Source of the DNA: DATBLE01 sp963837265 | Lineage (GTDB): Bacteria > Actinomycetota > Thermoleophilia > Gaiellales > Gaiellaceae | Direction: 5' to 3' | Length of the DNA stretch: 59,957 bases | NCBI GenBank assembly: GCA_963837265.1 | Contig: CAWIMQ010000009.1 | Span: 1 to 59,957 of the forward strand | In this document: positions 53,147 through 59,957 of the stretch, in pieces | How the letters are laid out: the number at the start of each line of letters is the position of its first letter | Position numbering within the stretch: position 1 is the first letter of the stretch | Notes under the pieces: model-generated | The model's database searches: none | Told to the model about the DNA's origin: nothing | The model's input: the letters and a program-made list of their open reading frames with translations, nothing else | Translations under genes and position numbers: made by a program

Positions 53147-54781
53147 ATGCGCTCACCATTCCGTCCCTTCGTCGAGCGGCGCACCTACCGGGAGCTCTCG
53201 TACCTGCTCGCCGGCGGGGTCTTCTCGGCCGTGTGGTTCGGGCTCCTGCTCGGCGGGTGGATCGTCGTCGGGGTCTCGGCGATCACTCCGCTCTTCGTCC
53301 CGATCTTCGTCTCGTTCCGCGCCCTCTCCCGGTTCGCGGTACGGGTGGAGGCCGAGACCCTGCGCAACCTGCTCGGCGACGAGGTGCGGATCCCCTGGCG
53401 CGCGCCGCTCAAGGGCAGCTTCTGGGGCCTGATCCGCGGTGCGGCCGCTGACCCGTGGTTCTGGCGGCAGCAGGCCTACCTCATCATCCGCGTCGTCGGC
53501 GGGTTCGGGACCGCGGTCGCGGCGGTCTCGGCGGTCGGCAGCGGCGTCTACTTCCTGTGCGCCCCCGTCGCCTACCGTTGGAGCGACCAGAGCTTCGGCT
53601 CATGGCATGCCGACACGCTCCCTCGCGCGCTCCTGCTCGTCCCGGGTGGAGTTGCCATCCTCGTCCTGACCGCGAACCTCGTCCACCCCGCGGCGAGACT
53701 CTGGGCATCGCTGACACGCACCCTGCTCGACGAGCCCGAAGGCGTGGAGCAGCCGGCGCCTCTGCCCGGGCTGAGCGTTCCGCTCCGCCGGGCGCTCGTC
53801 GCCCATGCCTCGCTCTACCTGCTGCTGAACGCCGTGCTGATCGTGATCTGGGCGGTGACGACGCGCGCCTACTTCTGGCCGGAGTGGACGCTGATGCCGC
53901 TCGGGATGGCGCTGGCGATGCACGCGTGGGTGGTATGGGCGATCTCTTCGCCGGGCCGTCGGATTGCCGGCAGCATGGCGCTGCTGATCTACGCCGGCCT
54001 CGCCTCTGCCCTCTTGCTCTTCTTCGTCGGGATCTGGACGGTGACGACGCGCAGCTACTTCTGGCCGATGTGGCCGCTGCTCGGCCTCGGGCTTGTCGCC
54101 GGGGTCTGGCTCGTCGTCGCGCTCGCCGGCCGGAACCGGGCCGCGCTGAGCGTGCGGATCGGAGAGCTCGAGACCAGCCGCGCGGGCGCGGTCGACGTCT
54201 CCGAGGCGTCGCTCGAGCGGATCGAGCGGAACCTGCACGACGGCGCCCAGGCGCGGCTCGTGTCGCTGGGCATGAGCCTGGGCATGGCGGAGCGGAAGCT
54301 CGCGACCGACCCGGACTCGGCACGCGAGCTCGTCGCCGAGGCCCGGGCCGGGCTCGGCGAGGCGCTGCGCGAGCTGCGCGACCTCGCCCGCGGGATCCGC
54401 CCGCCGATCCTCGCCGACCGGGGTCTCGAGGCGGCGGTAGCCGGGCTCGCATCCGCCAGCCCGCTCGACGTGGAGGTGCTCGCCTCGGTCGCGACGCGTC
54501 CGGCGGTTCCCGTCGAGACCGCAGCGTACTTCGTCGTCGCCGAGGCGCTCGCCAACGCCTCGAAGCACGCCGGCGCGCGTCGTGTGACGATCCGCATCGT
54601 GCGCGAGCCGACGCGTCTCACGGTCGAGGTCGTCGACGACGGCCGCGGCGGCGCCGACCGTGACGGCGCCGGGCTGACCGGGCTCCGGCAGCGGGTGGAG
54701 GCGCTCGACGGGACGCTCACCGTGTCGAGCCCGCCCGGCGGGCCGACGGCGATCGAGGCGGTGCTGCCGTGCGAGTCGTGA
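53147..54781 (+). CDS. membrane sensor histidine kinase (NarL-partner, HisKA_3 type)
   Basis: 544 aa. The N-terminal ~190 residues form a sensor domain with four TM helices (putative-sensor type). Two copies of a two-helix 2TM module follow, each with the TTRxYFWPxW motif (TTRAYFWPEW and TTRSYFWPMW). The phosphoacceptor is His364 in ERIERNLHDGAQARLVSLGM, and the ATPase domain has EALANASKHAGA and DDGRGGADRDGAGLTGLRQRVEAL. Its stop overlaps the response regulator by 13 nt. Confidence 0.93.
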   Translation: MRSPFRPFVERRTYRELSYLLAGGVFSAVWFGLLLGGWIVVGVSAITPLFVPIFVSFRALSRFAVRVEAETLRNLLGDEVRIPWRAPLKGSFWGLIRGAAADPWFWRQQAYLIIRVVGGFGTAVAAVSAVGSGVYFLCAPVAYRWSDQSFGSWHADTLPRALLLVPGGVAILVLTANLVHPAARLWASLTRTLLDEPEGVEQPAPLPGLSVPLRRALVAHASLYLLLNAVLIVIWAVTTRAYFWPEWTLMPLGMALAMHAWVVWAISSPGRRIAGSMALLIYAGLASALLLFFVGIWTVTTRSYFWPMWPLLGLGLVAGVWLVVALAGRNRAALSVRIGELETSRAGAVDVSEASLERIERNLHDGAQARLVSLGMSLGMAERKLATDPDSARELVAEARAGLGEALRELRDLARGIRPPILADRGLEAAVAGLASASPLDVEVLASVATRPAVPVETAAYFVVAEALANASKHAGARRVTIRIVREPTRLTVEVVDDGRGGADRDGAGLTGLRQRVEALDGTLTVSSPPGGPTAIEAVLPCES

Positions 54782-55419
54782 TCGCGGAGGACCTGGCGCT
54801 CCTGCGCGACGGCCTCACGCGGCTCCTCCGGGACAACGACTTCGAGGTGGCCGCCGCCGTCTCCGACGGGGACGCGCTGGTCCAAGCGGTCCTGAGCGAG
54901 CGCCCCGACGTCGCGATCGTCGACATCCGGTTGCCGCCGACCTTCCGCGACGAGGGGTTGCGGGCGGCGCTGGAGTCGAGGCGGCTGCGGCCCGAGACCG
55001 CGATCCTGATCGTCTCCCAGTACGTCGAGCAGGCGTACGCCGACGAGCTGCTCGCAGACGGAAGCGGCGGAGTGGGCTACCTGCTCAAGGACCGGATCAT
55101 GGACGTGGAGCAGTTCGTCGACGCGGTGCGGCGGGTGGCGGCGGGCGGCACGGCTCTCGACCCGGAGGTCGTCGCCAGGCTCGTCTCGCACCGCCGCGCC
55201 CGGGGGCCGCTCGAGCGGCTCACGCCGCGCGAGCTCGAGGTGCTCGGGTTGATGGCCGAAGGACGGTCCAACTCGAACATCGCGGAGGCGCTCGTCCTCA
55301 CCGTCGGCGCGGTCGAGAAGCACATCGCCAGCATCCTCACCAAGCTGAACCTGCCGCCCTCGGAGGCCGACCACCGCCGGGTGCTCGCGGTCCTGGCGTT
55401 CCTCCGCGCGGCGGGCTAG
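54769..55419 (+). CDS. NarL/FixJ-family response regulator
   Basis: 216 aa. The receiver domain has phosphoacceptor Asp52 in VAIVDIRLP, acidic EDLALLRD and the switch Ser/Lys in IVSQY and YLLKDRI. The LuxR-type helix-turn-helix is LTPRELEVLGLMAEGRSNSNIAEALVLTVGAVEKHIASILTKL. GTG start. It is the output of the preceding kinase. Its TAG shares CTAG with the stop of the convergent ASCH gene. Confidence 0.94.
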   Translation: MRVVIAEDLALLRDGLTRLLRDNDFEVAAAVSDGDALVQAVLSERPDVAIVDIRLPPTFRDEGLRAALESRRLRPETAILIVSQYVEQAYADELLADGSGGVGYLLKDRIMDVEQFVDAVRRVAAGGTALDPEVVARLVSHRRARGPLERLTPRELEVLGLMAEGRSNSNIAEALVLTVGAVEKHIASILTKLNLPPSEADHRRVLAVLAFLRAAG

Positions 55420-55772
55420 GCGCGGATCTCGGAGAAGCGGATCAGCGTGACGACGTCCGACTCCGAGACCTCGCGGTTGTAGAGCGTGCCGAGGAACTGG
55501 GCCATCTCCTCGACGCGGCGGATCTCCGGATTGTCGTGCTCGATCTCGTTCGGGGAGAGCTCGCCGAGCCTCTTCACCTCGACCTTGTCGATCACCGCGT
55601 CGAAGATCTTCTTGCGCGGGCCGAAGCGGGCTCCTGCGAGCACCGCGACGATCATCCCCTTCCGGTACTTCGCCGACTTGTCGCCGAGCCTGATGGTCGC
55701 CGACTTGCGCCCGCTGCGGAGCTGGCTCTCGACGATCGGCGAGTAGAAGTTGAGGGCGTACATCGCGTTCAT
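55416..55772 (-). CDS. ASCH-domain protein
   Basis: 118 aa. LNFYSPIVESQLRSGRKSATIRLGDKSAKYRKGMIVAVLAG is a typical ASCH start, with the GxK-T/R region proposed to bind RNA. The C-terminal part has EEMAQFLGTLYNREVSESDVVTLIRF. ASCH proteins are PUA-like and thought to act in RNA or coactivator-type processes. ATG at 55772 (or the second ATG at 55763). It lies 22 nt after the Nudix gene. Confidence 0.82.
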   Translation of the reverse strand: MNAMYALNFYSPIVESQLRSGRKSATIRLGDKSAKYRKGMIVAVLAGARFGPRKKIFDAVIDKVEVKRLGELSPNEIEHDNPEIRRVEEMAQFLGTLYNREVSESDVVTLIRFSEIRA

Positions 55773-55794
55773 GGACTGCCTTGCGGCGCGGCCA

Positions 55795-56256
55795 TCATAG
55801 AGCCTCGTCTTCCACCGCCGCGAGCGCCCTTTCGGCCATCTCGCGCTCGCCCTTGTAGGCGAGGAGCCTTGGCGCCTCGTCGAGCGGCAGCCAGCGCGCC
55901 TCGGCAACCTCGACCTCCATCCCGTCGGGCAGGTCGCCGATCCGACCGTGCACCGGTCGGAGGAGGAAGAAGGTCACCACCTTGAAGACGCGCTCGCCGC
56001 GCTCCGCTCCCCACGTCTGTGTGTAGACGTAGCGGATGTCCCCGAGCTTGCCCTCGACGCGTCCCTCGATGCCCGTCTCCTCGCGCACCTCGCGGGCGGC
56101 CGTGTCGGCGGCGGTCTCGCCCGGGTCGATCTGCCCCTTGGGGAGCGCCCAGACGGCCGGCCGGCCGTCGTCCCGCCGCGGCCGGATCGCGGCCACGTGC
56201 CAGCGGCCTCGGGCCCGTCGCACGAGAACGCCGCCCGCCGAGAGCTCGCGCCGCAT
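55795..56256 (-). CDS. Nudix hydrolase
   Basis: 153 aa. The full Nudix box GQIDPGETAADTAAREVREETGI is present with all metal-binding Glu residues. An N-terminal SAGGVLVRR and the LPKGQ sequence are like the Ap4A/NUDT2 subfamily. It hydrolyses nucleoside diphosphate-linked compounds; the exact substrate is unknown. A TAGGTT box lies 6 nt before the ATG. It is divergent from groES. Confidence 0.9.
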   Translation of the reverse strand: MRRELSAGGVLVRRARGRWHVAAIRPRRDDGRPAVWALPKGQIDPGETAADTAAREVREETGIEGRVEGKLGDIRYVYTQTWGAERGERVFKVVTFFLLRPVHGRIGDLPDGMEVEVAEARWLPLDEAPRLLAYKGEREMAERALAAVEDEAL

Positions 56257-56262
56257 CTCCCG

Positions 56263-56268
56263 AACCTA
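56263..56268 (-). promoter_or_regulatory. -10 box for the Nudix gene (leaderless type)
   Basis: On the minus strand TAGGTT is 6 nt from the ATG at 56256. Confidence 0.5.
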
Positions 56269-56276
56269 CCGGTCCG

Positions 56277-56308
56277 GAGCGATCTCAGTCGCTCGCGCTT
56301 AGATCGCT
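56277..56308. other. overlapping palindromes upstream of the groES promoter
   Basis: AGCGATCT (56278-56285) pairs with AGATCGCT (56301-56308), 8 bp, and GAGCGA (56277-56282) pairs with TCGCTC (56289-56294), 6 bp. They lie between the divergent Nudix and groES promoters and end at the groES -35, so neither transcript should contain them. A protein-binding site is more likely than an RNA structure. Confidence 0.4.
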
Positions 56309-56336
56309 TGCTAGGCCGGCCGAGTGCAGCTAGACT
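56308..56336 (+). promoter_or_regulatory. groESL promoter
   Basis: TTGCTA (56308-56313), a 17-bp spacer and TAGACT (56331-56336). The predicted RNA start at about 56343 falls inside the CIRCE operator, the classic layout for HrcA control. Confidence 0.7.
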
Positions 56337-56339
56337 GCG

Positions 56340-56366
56340 CTGGCACTCTCGGGGAGAGAGTGCTAC
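56340..56366 (+). promoter_or_regulatory. CIRCE operator (HrcA-binding)
   Basis: GGCACTC and GAGTGCTA (core GCACTC at 56343-56348 and GAGTGC at 56358-56363) flank a 9-nt spacer, matching the CIRCE consensus TTAGCACTC-N9-GAGTGCTAA with a few outer changes. It implies heat-shock repression by HrcA; hrcA itself is not in the window. Confidence 0.9.
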
Positions 56367-56397
56367 CGGAACAACACTTACAGACGGAGGTCGTGGA

Positions 56398-56742
56398 ATG
56401 GATCTGCAGCCGCTTGGCGATCGTTTGATTGTCGAGGTCCTCGACGAGGAGGAGCAGACGTTCAGCGGGATCGTCCTGCCGGACACGGCCAAGGAGAAGC
56501 CGCAGCGCGGTCGCGTGCTCGCGGTCGGCCCCGGCGCGCGCGCCGAGTCGACGGGTGAGCTGATCCCGCTCGAGGTAGCCGAGGGCGACGAGGTCGTCTT
56601 CTCGAAGTACGGCGGCACCGAGATCAAGGTCGGTGCCGACGAGCTTCTGATCCTGCGCGAGTCGGATGTGCTCGCCAAGGTCGTCGTGTCCAAGAGTGCC
56701 AAGGGCAAGGGCAAGCGCGAGCTCGCCGGCGCCAAGGCCTAG
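56398..56742 (+). CDS. groS: co-chaperonin GroES
   Basis: 114 aa, forms the lid of the GroEL folding chamber. LQPLGDRLIVEVLDEEEQT, the mobile loop FSGIVLPDTAKEKP, and GDEVVFSKYGGTEIKV are conserved. A basic tail, VVSKSAKGKGKRELAGAKA, makes it ~15 residues longer than usual. ATG at 56398 with CGGAGG upstream. A hairpin starts at its TAG stop. Confidence 0.96.
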   Translation: MDLQPLGDRLIVEVLDEEEQTFSGIVLPDTAKEKPQRGRVLAVGPGARAESTGELIPLEVAEGDEVVFSKYGGTEIKVGADELLILRESDVLAKVVVSKSAKGKGKRELAGAKA

Positions 56743-56764
56743 CCATTCGCTCCGCGAACGGCTA
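56740..56764 (+). terminator. hairpin starting in the groES stop codon
   Basis: Arms TAGCCATTCGC and GCGAACGGCTA (56740-56750, 56754-56764) around TCC, with one A/C mismatch. It may set the groES:groEL ratio by 3' protection or partial termination. The following GGAGG belongs to groEL. Confidence 0.55.
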
Positions 56765-56797
56765 GCAACGCAACGAGTAAACGGAGGAATCGCTGAC

Positions 56798-58426
56798 ATG
56801 GCTCACAAGGAGCTGAAGTTCAACGAGGATGCGCGCCGCGCGCTAGAGCGGGGCGTGAACATCCTCGCGGATGCGGTCAAGGTCACGCTTGGCCCGAAGG
56901 GGCGTTACGTCGTGCTGGACAAGAAGTTCGGCGCGCCGACGATCACGAACGACGGCGTCACGATCGCGCGCGAGATCGAGGTCGAGGACGTGTTCGAGAA
57001 CCAGGGCGCGCAGCTCGTCCGCGAGGTCGCGACCTCGACGAACGACGTTGCCGGCGACGGGACGACGACCGCAACGGTGCTCGCGCAGGCGATCGTCCGC
57101 GAAGGGCTCAAGAACGTCGCGGCGGGCGCGAACCCGATGGCGCTGAAGCGCGGGATCGAGCAGGCCGTCGACAGCGTGGTCGAGAACCTGAAGTCGCAGT
57201 CGAAGGAGATCTCGGGCAAGGAGGACATCGCCCGGGTCGCGACGATCTCCGCGCGCGAGCGCGAGATCGGCGACGTGATCGCGGACGCGATCGAGAAGGT
57301 CGGCAAGGACGGCGTCGTGAACGTCGAGGAGGGCCAGACCTTCGGCCTCGAGCTCGAGTTCACCGAGGGCATGCAGTTCGACAAGGGCTACCTGTCGCCG
57401 TACATGATCACCGACGCCGAGCGGATGGAGGCGGTGCTCGACGACCCGTACGTCCTGATCGCGAACCAGAAGATCGGCGCGGTCAAGGATCTGCTGCCGG
57501 TGCTGGAGCAGGTGATCCAGGCCGGCCGTCCGCTGCTGATCGTGGCCGAGGACGTCGAGGGCGAGTCGCTCGCGACCGTCGTCGTCAACAAGCTGCGCGG
57601 AACGTTCACCGCCGTCGCCGTCAAGGCGCCGGGCTTCGGCGATCGCCGCAAGCGGATGCTCGAGGACATCGCGATCCTCACCGGCGGCGAGGTGATCACC
57701 GAGGAGATGGGCCTCAAGCTCGAGAACACGAAGCTCTCGCAGCTCGGCCACGCCCGCAAGGTCGTGATCGACAAGGACACGACCACGATCATCGACGGCG
57801 CCGGCGACGCGGAGGCGATCAAGGGCCGGATCAAGCAGCTGAAGTCCGAGATCGAGAACACCGACTCCGACTTCGACCGCGAGAAGCTGCAGGAGCGGCT
57901 CGCGAAGCTGGCCGGCGGCGTCGCCGTCGTCAAGGTCGGCGCTGCCACCGAGACCGAGATGAAGGAGAAGAAGCACCGCGTCGAGGACGCGCTGCAGGCT
58001 ACGCGGGCGGCCCTCGAGGAGGGCATCGTCCCCGGCGGCGGCGTCGCGCTCCTGAACGCGACCGGGTCGATCAAGCTGGACGGGTTCGGCGATCCGGACG
58101 AACGGACCGGCGCGCAGATCATCGTCCGCGCGCTCGAGGAGCCGCTCCGCCAGCTTGCCTACAACGCCGGGCTCGAGAGCTCCGTCGTCGTCAACAAGGT
58201 CCGGACGGCCGCCAAGGGCCAGGGCCTGAACGTCGACACGAACGAGGTCGAAGACCTCGTCAAGGCCGGCATCATCGACCCGACCATGGTCACGCGCTCG
58301 GCGCTCCAGAACGCAGCCTCGATCGCGAAGAACATCCTCACCACCGAGGCTGTCGTCGCCGAGGCTCCGGAGAAGCAGTCGGCGATGCCGGCCGGGATGC
58401 CGGGCGGCATGGACGGGATGATGTAG
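56798..58426 (+). CDS. groL: chaperonin GroEL
   Basis: 542 aa, the 60-kDa ATP-dependent chaperonin. It has KVTLGPKGRYVVLDKKFG, the ATP-site block VAGDGTTTATVLAQAIV, the apical-domain core and the C-terminal equatorial VKVGAATETEMKEKKHRVEDAL and VPGGGVALLNA. It ends with a Gly-Met-rich tail (AGMPGGMDGMM). ATG follows GGAGGAATCGCTGAC. Controlled with groES by CIRCE. Confidence 0.98.
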   Translation: MAHKELKFNEDARRALERGVNILADAVKVTLGPKGRYVVLDKKFGAPTITNDGVTIAREIEVEDVFENQGAQLVREVATSTNDVAGDGTTTATVLAQAIVREGLKNVAAGANPMALKRGIEQAVDSVVENLKSQSKEISGKEDIARVATISAREREIGDVIADAIEKVGKDGVVNVEEGQTFGLELEFTEGMQFDKGYLSPYMITDAERMEAVLDDPYVLIANQKIGAVKDLLPVLEQVIQAGRPLLIVAEDVEGESLATVVVNKLRGTFTAVAVKAPGFGDRRKRMLEDIAILTGGEVITEEMGLKLENTKLSQLGHARKVVIDKDTTTIIDGAGDAEAIKGRIKQLKSEIENTDSDFDREKLQERLAKLAGGVAVVKVGAATETEMKEKKHRVEDALQATRAALEEGIVPGGGVALLNATGSIKLDGFGDPDERTGAQIIVRALEEPLRQLAYNAGLESSVVVNKVRTAAKGQGLNVDTNEVEDLVKAGIIDPTMVTRSALQNAASIAKNILTTEAVVAEAPEKQSAMPAGMPGGMDGMM

Positions 58427-58450
58427 CCAGATGCCTTCGGCGTCTGGCTA
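58424..58450 (+). repeat. hairpin starting in the groEL stop codon
   Basis: Arms TAGCCAGATGCC and GGCGTCTGGCTA (58424-58435, 58439-58450) around TTC, with one wobble, form a 12-bp stem that contains the stop codon. A second, stronger terminator follows 6 nt later, so this hairpin is not needed for termination. Confidence 0.6.
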
Positions 58451-58456
58451 GAGGAC

Positions 58457-58490
58457 AGCAAGAGGGCCGCTCGCGCGGCCCTCTTGCTTT
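58457..58490 (+). terminator. intrinsic terminator of groESL
   Basis: Perfect 14-bp stem AGCAAGAGGGCCGC/GCGGCCCTCTTGCT (58457-58470 and 58475-58488) with loop TCGC and a following TTT. It also faces the convergent gene at 58501. Confidence 0.85.
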
Positions 58491-58500
58491 CAGGGTGCAG

Positions 58501-59112
58501 TCAAAACGAGTAGCGCTCTTCCTGCCGGTAGTCCGCGTCGTTGTGGTAGCCGTAGCGCTCCCAGAACCCGGGCTCGTCGTGATCCAGGAGCTCGATCCCG
58601 CGGAGCCACTTCGCACTCTTCCAGAAGTAGCGGGAGGGGACGACCAGGCGCACGGGCCAGCCGTGGTCGGGGGTGAGCGGCTCGCCGTCCGCCTCGTAGG
58701 CGACCAGCGCGCTTCCGTCCTCGATCGCGGCGAGCGGCATGTTCGAGGTGAAGCCCTGCTCCGCGTGGGCGACGACGAAGCTTCCGCCCGGCTTCGGCGA
58801 GACGAGCTTGGCGAGCTCGCTCCAGTGGACGCCCTTGAAGACGGTGTCGAAGCGGCTCCAGCGGGTGACGCAATGGATGTCCACGGTCACTTCCCGGCTC
58901 GGGAGCTCGAGGAGCTGTGCCCAGGTGAGCGTGAGCGGCCGCTCGACCTCGCCCGAGATCGTCAGGTCCCAGCCGGCGAGATCGACCTTCGGCACCGTGC
59001 CCGCGTGCAGCACGGGCCACTTCTCGGTCAGGTACTGGCCGGGCGGCAGGCGCGCCGGGTCGTAGCCGGCCTCGGCGACCTTCGCCTCGGCTTTCGACCT
59101 GAACAGGGGCAC
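58501..59112 (-). CDS. molybdopterin-dependent oxidoreductase (sulfite-oxidase fold)
   Basis: 203 aa. It has the Moco Cys in VDIHCVTRWSRFDTVFKGV, GFTSNMPLAAIEDGSALVAYEADGEPL and HGWPVRLVVPSRYFWKSAKWLRGIEL, as in MsrP/YedY and plant-type sulfite oxidases. There is no Tat signal peptide, and no dimerisation or haem domain, so it is a minimal cytoplasmic enzyme. The substrate (sulfoxide, sulfite or other) is unknown. GTG start shares its -10 region with ygfZ on the opposite strand. Confidence 0.87.
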   Translation of the reverse strand: MPLFRSKAEAKVAEAGYDPARLPPGQYLTEKWPVLHAGTVPKVDLAGWDLTISGEVERPLTLTWAQLLELPSREVTVDIHCVTRWSRFDTVFKGVHWSELAKLVSPKPGGSFVVAHAEQGFTSNMPLAAIEDGSALVAYEADGEPLTPDHGWPVRLVVPSRYFWKSAKWLRGIELLDHDEPGFWERYGYHNDADYRQEERYSF

Positions 59113-59118
59113 GGTTCC

Positions 59119-59125
59119 TAGACTA
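59119..59125. promoter_or_regulatory. shared divergent -10 element TAGACTA
   Basis: Plus-strand TAGACT (59119-59124) ends 7 nt before the ygfZ GTG at 59132; minus-strand TAGTCT (59120-59125) ends 7 nt before the oxidoreductase GTG at 59112. Both promoters use the same 7 bp, so only one polymerase can open it at a time. Confidence 0.6.
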
Positions 59126-59131
59126 ACGAGC

Positions 59132-59878
59132 GTGGCGAGCGTTTCAGTCCGGGCCGCGCGGCGGCTCCGCGAGTACGTCCGGGTCTCGGGTCCAGATGCC
59201 GAGGACTACCTCCAGCGGATGCTCTCGAACGACGTCACCGCGGGGCCGTTGGTTCCCGCGCTGCTCCTCACCCCGAAGGGGAGGCTGATCGCGCCGCTCC
59301 TCGTGTGGCGGCGGGCCCCGGACGACTTCCTGCTCCTCACCGAGCCCGGGCTCGGCGAGGTCGTCAGGGCGCAGCTCACGCGCGCGCGGTTCGCGGCGAG
59401 GTGCGAGATCGAGCCCGAGGACCACCGGTCCGCCGTCGTCTTCGCCCACGGGGAGGGACTTCCAGGCGAGCTGCCGGGGACGGTGGAGGTGCTGGACGCC
59501 GACATCGAGCCGACCGTCGAGCCGGAGGAGCTCGAACGGGCGCGGATCGAGGCCGGCGTCCCCGCCTGGGGCAAGGAGCTCGACGACTCAATCCTGCCGG
59601 CCGAGGCCGGGCTCGACAAGACGCACATCTCGTTCACGAAGGGGTGCTACCCGGGCCAGGAGCCGATCGCCCGGCTGCACAACCGTGGCCACGCCAACCG
59701 CCGGCTGCGCGTGCTCGAGGTGGAGGCGGCGAAGGCCGGCGACGAGGTCGTCCACGGGGGCAAGCCCGTCGGCCGGGTGACGAGCGCCGTCCCGGGAATC
59801 GCGCTCGGCTACGTCCGCGTCGAGGTCCCGGACGGTGCGGAGCTCGAGGTCGGCGGCGCGCCCGCCCGGCTACACTGA
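59132..59878 (+). CDS. ygfZ: YgfZ/GcvT-domain tetrahydrofolate-binding protein
   Basis: 248 aa. The diagnostic KGCYPGQEPIARLHNRGHANRRLR motif (Cys in KGCYPGQE) is present, with the GcvT-like start LREYVRVSGPDAEDYLQRMLSNDV. It supports Fe-S enzyme repair and assembly through folate. It is about 75 residues shorter than E. coli YgfZ, normal for many bacteria. GTG start, probably leaderless. A tRNA follows. Confidence 0.9.
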   Translation: MASVSVRAARRLREYVRVSGPDAEDYLQRMLSNDVTAGPLVPALLLTPKGRLIAPLLVWRRAPDDFLLLTEPGLGEVVRAQLTRARFAARCEIEPEDHRSAVVFAHGEGLPGELPGTVEVLDADIEPTVEPEELERARIEAGVPAWGKELDDSILPAEAGLDKTHISFTKGCYPGQEPIARLHNRGHANRRLRVLEVEAAKAGDEVVHGGKPVGRVTSAVPGIALGYVRVEVPDGAELEVGGAPARLH

Positions 59879-59888
59879 ACCTTCCGAC

Positions 59889-59957
59889 GCGCCCGTAGCT
59901 CAGGGGATAGAGCGCTGCCCTGCGGAGGCAGAGGCCGCAAGTTCGAATCTTGCCGGG
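59889..59957 (+). tRNA. tRNA-Arg (anticodon GCG), cut by window edge
   Basis: Acceptor GCGCCCG, D-arm GCTC/GAGC, anticodon arm CTGCC-CTGCGGA-GGCAG with anticodon GCG (decodes CGC/CGU) and T-arm GCAAG-TTCGAAT-CTTGC are all paired. The last three acceptor bases and discriminator fall outside the window. Confidence 0.93.

Overview
The window is high-GC, gene-dense chromosomal DNA from an actinobacterium. The gene content and the many leaderless-type promoters suggest a deep lineage of the Thermoleophilia kind (Gaiellales or Solirubrobacterales). This placement is an inference; no rRNA is present to test it. Pairs of genes commonly overlap by 1, 4, 8 or 14 nt, and GTG and TTG starts are frequent.

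Layout. 1-5 kb: the end of a nicotinate phosphoribosyltransferase and a convergent nicotinamidase-like hydrolase (NAD salvage), a one-TM FtsH, methylmalonyl-CoA epimerase, an ECF sigma factor and a YchF-like protein with a damaged P-loop. 5-16 kb: a DMT permease, an HD exoribonuclease, a SerK-like kinase overlapping an IMPase-family phosphatase, a decayed DUF72 gene, a convergent ABC ATPase/permease pair, an Mrp ATPase overlapping a short malate/lactate dehydrogenase-like gene, a cupin, and a three-gene unit (metallo-hydrolase, 91-aa protein, DUF1028). 16.6-31.4 kb: a complete 14-gene nuoA-N operon for respiratory complex I on the minus strand. Its genes overlap almost everywhere, and the three real gaps each hold a repetitive palindromic element. 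31.5-35.5 kb: an A-type Fe-S carrier, ferredoxin-NADP reductase and fumarase. 35.5-43.5 kb: two very large exported proteins (BNR-repeat protein and subtilase). 43.6-50.4 kb: lipoate synthesis (lipA, lipB) next to a lipoate-dependent 2-oxoacid dehydrogenase operon (E1alpha, E1beta, E2). 50.5-59.9 kb: an MMPL transporter, a NarL-type two-component pair, a CIRCE-controlled groES-groEL unit, a cytoplasmic molybdopterin oxidoreductase, YgfZ and the start of a tRNA-Arg.

Functionally this is an aerobic, respiring heterotroph. Oxoacid dehydrogenase with its lipoate supply, fumarase and complex I form one energy chain; NuoB/E/F/G/I and the ErpA-type carrier share a need for Fe-S clusters.

The most unusual material is non-coding. 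(1) At three loci (upstream of the exoribonuclease, nuoM and nuoH) the Shine-Dalgarno sequence sits in the loop of a hairpin that ends at the start codon. Each is preceded by a second hairpin with a constant GCTTCGC core. The arm sequences differ between loci but match within a locus, so the two hairpins could re-pair like an attenuator. (2) Related hairpins beginning at the TAG stop codon follow erpA, groES and groEL. (3) Between nuoI and nuoJ lies a six-copy 74-bp tandem array whose copies alternate as a 148-bp dimer. (4) nuoC and the dehydrogenase-like gene at 12983 seem to start with CTG inside a CTGA overlap.
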